8,648 nt of DNA from Cyanobacteria bacterium UBA8803 (GTDB lineage: Bacteria > Cyanobacteriota > Cyanobacteriia > Cyanobacteriales > Coleofasciculaceae). The notes under the pieces were generated by a model. It was not told where the DNA came from. It worked only from the letters and a program-made list of their open reading frames with translations, and made no database searches. The position numbers were made by a program, and so were the translations under genes. Each line of letters opens with the position of its first letter. Positions within the stretch are counted from its first letter, which is position 1. Of the stretch, positions 7,005 to 8,648 are shown piece after piece. The DNA is taken from the NCBI GenBank assembly GCA_003505715.1, contig DNXU01000230.1, positions 388 through 9,035 of the forward strand. Reading direction: 5' to 3'.

Positions 7005-7344
7005 GTAGGCTCTCTTGATAGGCATGAGAGCATAGAGGCAATTGCCCGCGACCAAGAATGAAAATATCTCCCACCATCTTCCCATCCCTCCATCCATTCA
7101 GGATAAGAAATCCAGCAAATTGCTACTTTTTATGCTACTCTGCTAGAGCAGAAATCAAAAATGCTGTCTTGATGCGATCGCCAATGTACCAAGGTAATTT
7201 GCTGCCATTAATCCCCATGCCTTATATAGATCCGCCCTCATGGCGCTGGGTACTGATTCGGAATAGCCAGTAACTTTTGTAGAAAAACAGACGTTTTTAG
7301 CTAGAGGCGATAGGCTATCTAGAAAAGGTGAGAGGAGTAAAGTT
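7005..7344. other. 340-bp gap between Rieske and AOS genes
   Basis: Just past the Rieske stop, GCTCTC (7009-7014) and GAGAGC (7026-7031) can form a 6-bp stem with an 11-nt loop, followed by the palindrome GGCAATTGCC (7037-7046); neither is followed by a U-tract, so termination is doubtful. An open frame of 71 codons (7058-7273) starts with ATG but has no SD, a composition unlike a folded protein and no recognisable family, so I do not call it a gene. It includes a HIP1 site at 7174-7181. Close to the AOS start, GATAG-G-CTATC (7309-7319) and CTAGA/TCTAG (7301-7305/7318-7322) form competing small hairpins that might affect AOS expression. Confidence 0.4.
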
Positions 7345-7347
7345 GTG
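7333..7347 (+). promoter_or_regulatory. Strong ribosome-binding site setting a GTG start
   Basis: AGGAG at 7333-7337 lies 7 bp before the GTG at 7345. It is the best SD match in the window and fixes the AOS start: no in-frame ATG occurs before the conserved core of the protein. Confidence 0.75.
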
Positions 7348-8625
7348 CAAGTTGTCAAAGAGTACGTCCAGCGTTGGTACGAGAGCGGATTAGATCCCGA
7401 CGAGTATGTTTGTCACTACAAGCAGGGGAACTTAGTCGATATTGAATCCACGGCTACAGGGAAGCGTCAGACGGTTCTAACCTTCTGCACGAATGATGTT
7501 TTGGGTCTGGTTCAGGACGAGGCAGTGAAGCAAGCTGCAATCGATGCCATCCTCCAGTATGGCACCTCAAACAGTTCCTGCTCGGTATTGAGCGGTCGCA
7601 TCGATTTGCATCGGCAACTAGAAAAAGAAATTTCTGAGTTTAAGCACCTACCTCATACCCAGCTGTTCATCAATGCCTGGATGGCAATGCAAGCCTTAAT
7701 GGATGCCTTTTGCCATTTGGCAATTCCAGTCCCAGGATTTCAGCATACCCGCGAGACATTGATTATGTCAGATGTTCTCAATCACGGTTGCATTGTGGCG
7801 GCAGTAGCAAATGCAGGAACTCGTTCCGGAAAAATGTTCAGCCACAGTCCCCGTGTTCGCGTGAGAGCATACCGGCACTGTGATACCGAGGATCTGGCTC
7901 GTAAGCTGCGCCGATATGCCCGTCCGGATGATCGGATTATGGTAATTTCCGATGCAGTTTTTTCAATGGATGGGGATATTGCTCCCCTACCCGACATGCT
8001 TGATGTGATGGAAAATTACGACGGTAGCGTACTGGTGATGGATGAAGCCCATGCCAGCGGTGCGATTGGTGCAACGGGTAGAGGAATCTACGAACATTTT
8101 AATATCCTGCCCCAAAACGCAATTGAACGGGGGATCATACCGTTGATTATGACCACATTCTCGAAATTCGCGGCATCTGCTGGTGCGGCAATTAGCAGCC
8201 ATGTTGCTGAACTCATCCCCCTATTGAATGTTTCTCCCACCTCAATTGGTACGATTTCCTTATCACCACCTCTAACAGCCGCAGCGCTGGAAAGCATTCG
8301 CCAGGTACGCCAGTCACCCGAACTTGTCCAACAACTTCAGAGCAACAGTCGCTATTTGCGATCGCGCTTAATCGAACAAGGTTTTAACGCCATTGGTGAA
8401 ACCAATGTGATCCCAGTCATCCTACCGCCAGATATCAATCCCAAAATATTTGGCCGCTTAATGCTAGATAATCACGGGATTTGGGTTTCACCCATCTGGT
8501 TCATTGCCAAACCCCGCGTCCGGATTACCGTTAACGCCATCCATACCAAAGAAGAGATCGATAGCTTGGTTACCGCGATGGTAGCAACACGGGACATATT
8601 GTATAAACCAATGATTAGTGCCTAA
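7345..8625 (+). CDS. Alpha-oxoamine synthase family PLP enzyme (BioF/KBL/SPT-like)
   Basis: A 426-residue fold-type I PLP enzyme that aligns by eye along its length with 8-amino-7-oxononanoate synthase (BioF). Shared landmarks: SDVLNHGC with H147 (BioF SDRLSHAS), VFSMDGDIAPLPDM (205-218), VMDEAHASGAIGATGRG with D233 and H236, the PLP lysine K274 in TTFSKF, and KPRVRITV near the C-terminus with R391/R393 at the substrate-carboxylate site. Family members condense an amino acid with an acyl thioester and release CO2, giving an alpha-aminoketone. Differences from BioF: INAWMAMQA (109-117) replaces the SSGFAANQA type, about 11 extra residues follow it (around 124-135), and NSSCSVLSG (76-84) replaces the usual Gly-rich stretch. 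A biotin role is therefore doubtful, and no other bio gene is nearby. It could also be an SPT-, CqsA- or KBL-like enzyme with unknown substrates. It is co-directional with the Rieske gene. Confidence 0.85.
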   Translation: MQVVKEYVQRWYESGLDPDEYVCHYKQGNLVDIESTATGKRQTVLTFCTNDVLGLVQDEAVKQAAIDAILQYGTSNSSCSVLSGRIDLHRQLEKEISEFKHLPHTQLFINAWMAMQALMDAFCHLAIPVPGFQHTRETLIMSDVLNHGCIVAAVANAGTRSGKMFSHSPRVRVRAYRHCDTEDLARKLRRYARPDDRIMVISDAVFSMDGDIAPLPDMLDVMENYDGSVLVMDEAHASGAIGATGRGIYEHFNILPQNAIERGIIPLIMTTFSKFAASAGAAISSHVAELIPLLNVSPTSIGTISLSPPLTAAALESIRQVRQSPELVQQLQSNSRYLRSRLIEQGFNAIGETNVIPVILPPDINPKIFGRLMLDNHGIWVSPIWFIAKPRVRITVNAIHTKEEIDSLVTAMVATRDILYKPMISA

Positions 8626-8648
8626 GGAGTTGTTGGTTGTTGGTTGTT
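8626..8648 (+). repeat. TTGTTGG heptanucleotide repeat running off the right edge
   Basis: Right after the AOS stop codon the sequence becomes GTTGTTGGTTGTTGGTTGTT (8629-8648), nearly three copies of a TTGTTGG unit, continuing past the window. It is another STRR-type array with a unit unrelated to that at 4515-4597. Confidence 0.7.

Larger units (their letters stand above)
664..8365. repeat. HIP1 octamers (GCGATCGC), at least 14 perfect copies
   Basis: Perfect copies start at 664, 1596, 1659, 1874, 3607, 3721, 4106, 5368, 6108, 6205, 6378, 6631, 7174 and 8358. All but the one at 7174 are inside genes. A chance rate of about one per 65 kb makes this a strong cyanobacterial signature. All six intact genes carry at least one copy, so none looks like a recent arrival from a non-cyanobacterial source. 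The copy at 6205 is the core of a 16-bp perfect palindrome, CAAGGCGATCGCCTTG. Confidence 0.95.

Noticed and set aside
7155..7358. 67-codon minus-strand frame upstream of the AOS gene
   Set aside because: It overlaps the AOS ribosome-binding site and start, has no recognisable family and no SD.
7345..8625. Confident naming of this gene as bioF
   Set aside because: Motifs fit the wider AOS family, but pocket residues differ from BioF and no other biotin gene is present.
1..8648. Saxitoxin or guanitoxin biosynthesis cluster, suggested by MATE, Rieske and AOS families
   Set aside because: The hallmark partners (amidinotransferase, PKS-like SxtA, carbamoyltransferase; Gnt hydroxylases, kinase and methyltransferases) are absent, the Rieske protein is not close to SxtT by eye, and an AOS alone is not diagnostic.

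Overview
The window reads as chromosomal DNA of a cyanobacterium. At least 14 perfect copies of the HIP1 octamer GCGATCGC lie in 8.6 kb, where about 0.13 would be expected by chance. There are also STRR-type heptanucleotide repeats, a dispersed inverted-repeat element, and mostly SD-less start sites. Order and genus cannot be fixed from this window. I see no rRNA, tRNA, CRISPR array, phage genes or transposase.

Layout from left to right: a DinF-type MATE exporter (minus strand, C-terminus beyond the window edge); a 232-bp divergent gap; a GH3-family adenylating/acyl-acid amido synthetase (plus); a gap holding a roughly 120-bp foldback repeat; a secreted clostripain-family (C11) cysteine peptidase with a twin-arginine signal (plus); a convergent gap filled by heptanucleotide repeats; an MFS exporter (minus); a 211-bp divergent gap with what looks like the decayed 5' end of a sulfotransferase-like gene; a Rieske non-heme iron oxygenase (plus); a 340-bp gap; and an alpha-oxoamine synthase (AOS) family PLP enzyme (plus) with a GTG start and a strong ribosome-binding site. 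A second heptanucleotide repeat runs off the right edge.

No gene here belongs unmistakably to a named pathway. Two divergent pairs each join an exporter to an enzyme able to make or modify a small molecule: MATE with GH3, and MFS with Rieske plus AOS. The most interesting reading is that Rieske and AOS form a short, undescribed route. The AOS would condense an amino acid with an acyl thioester, with decarboxylation, to give an alpha-aminoketone. The Rieske enzyme would oxidise this or a related product, and the MFS protein might export it. That is inference from family chemistry and gene order only. No acyl carrier protein, PKS or NRPS module is visible, and the 340-bp gap weakens the case for one transcript. 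The Rieske and AOS proteins each carry departures from textbook family motifs that deserve checking.
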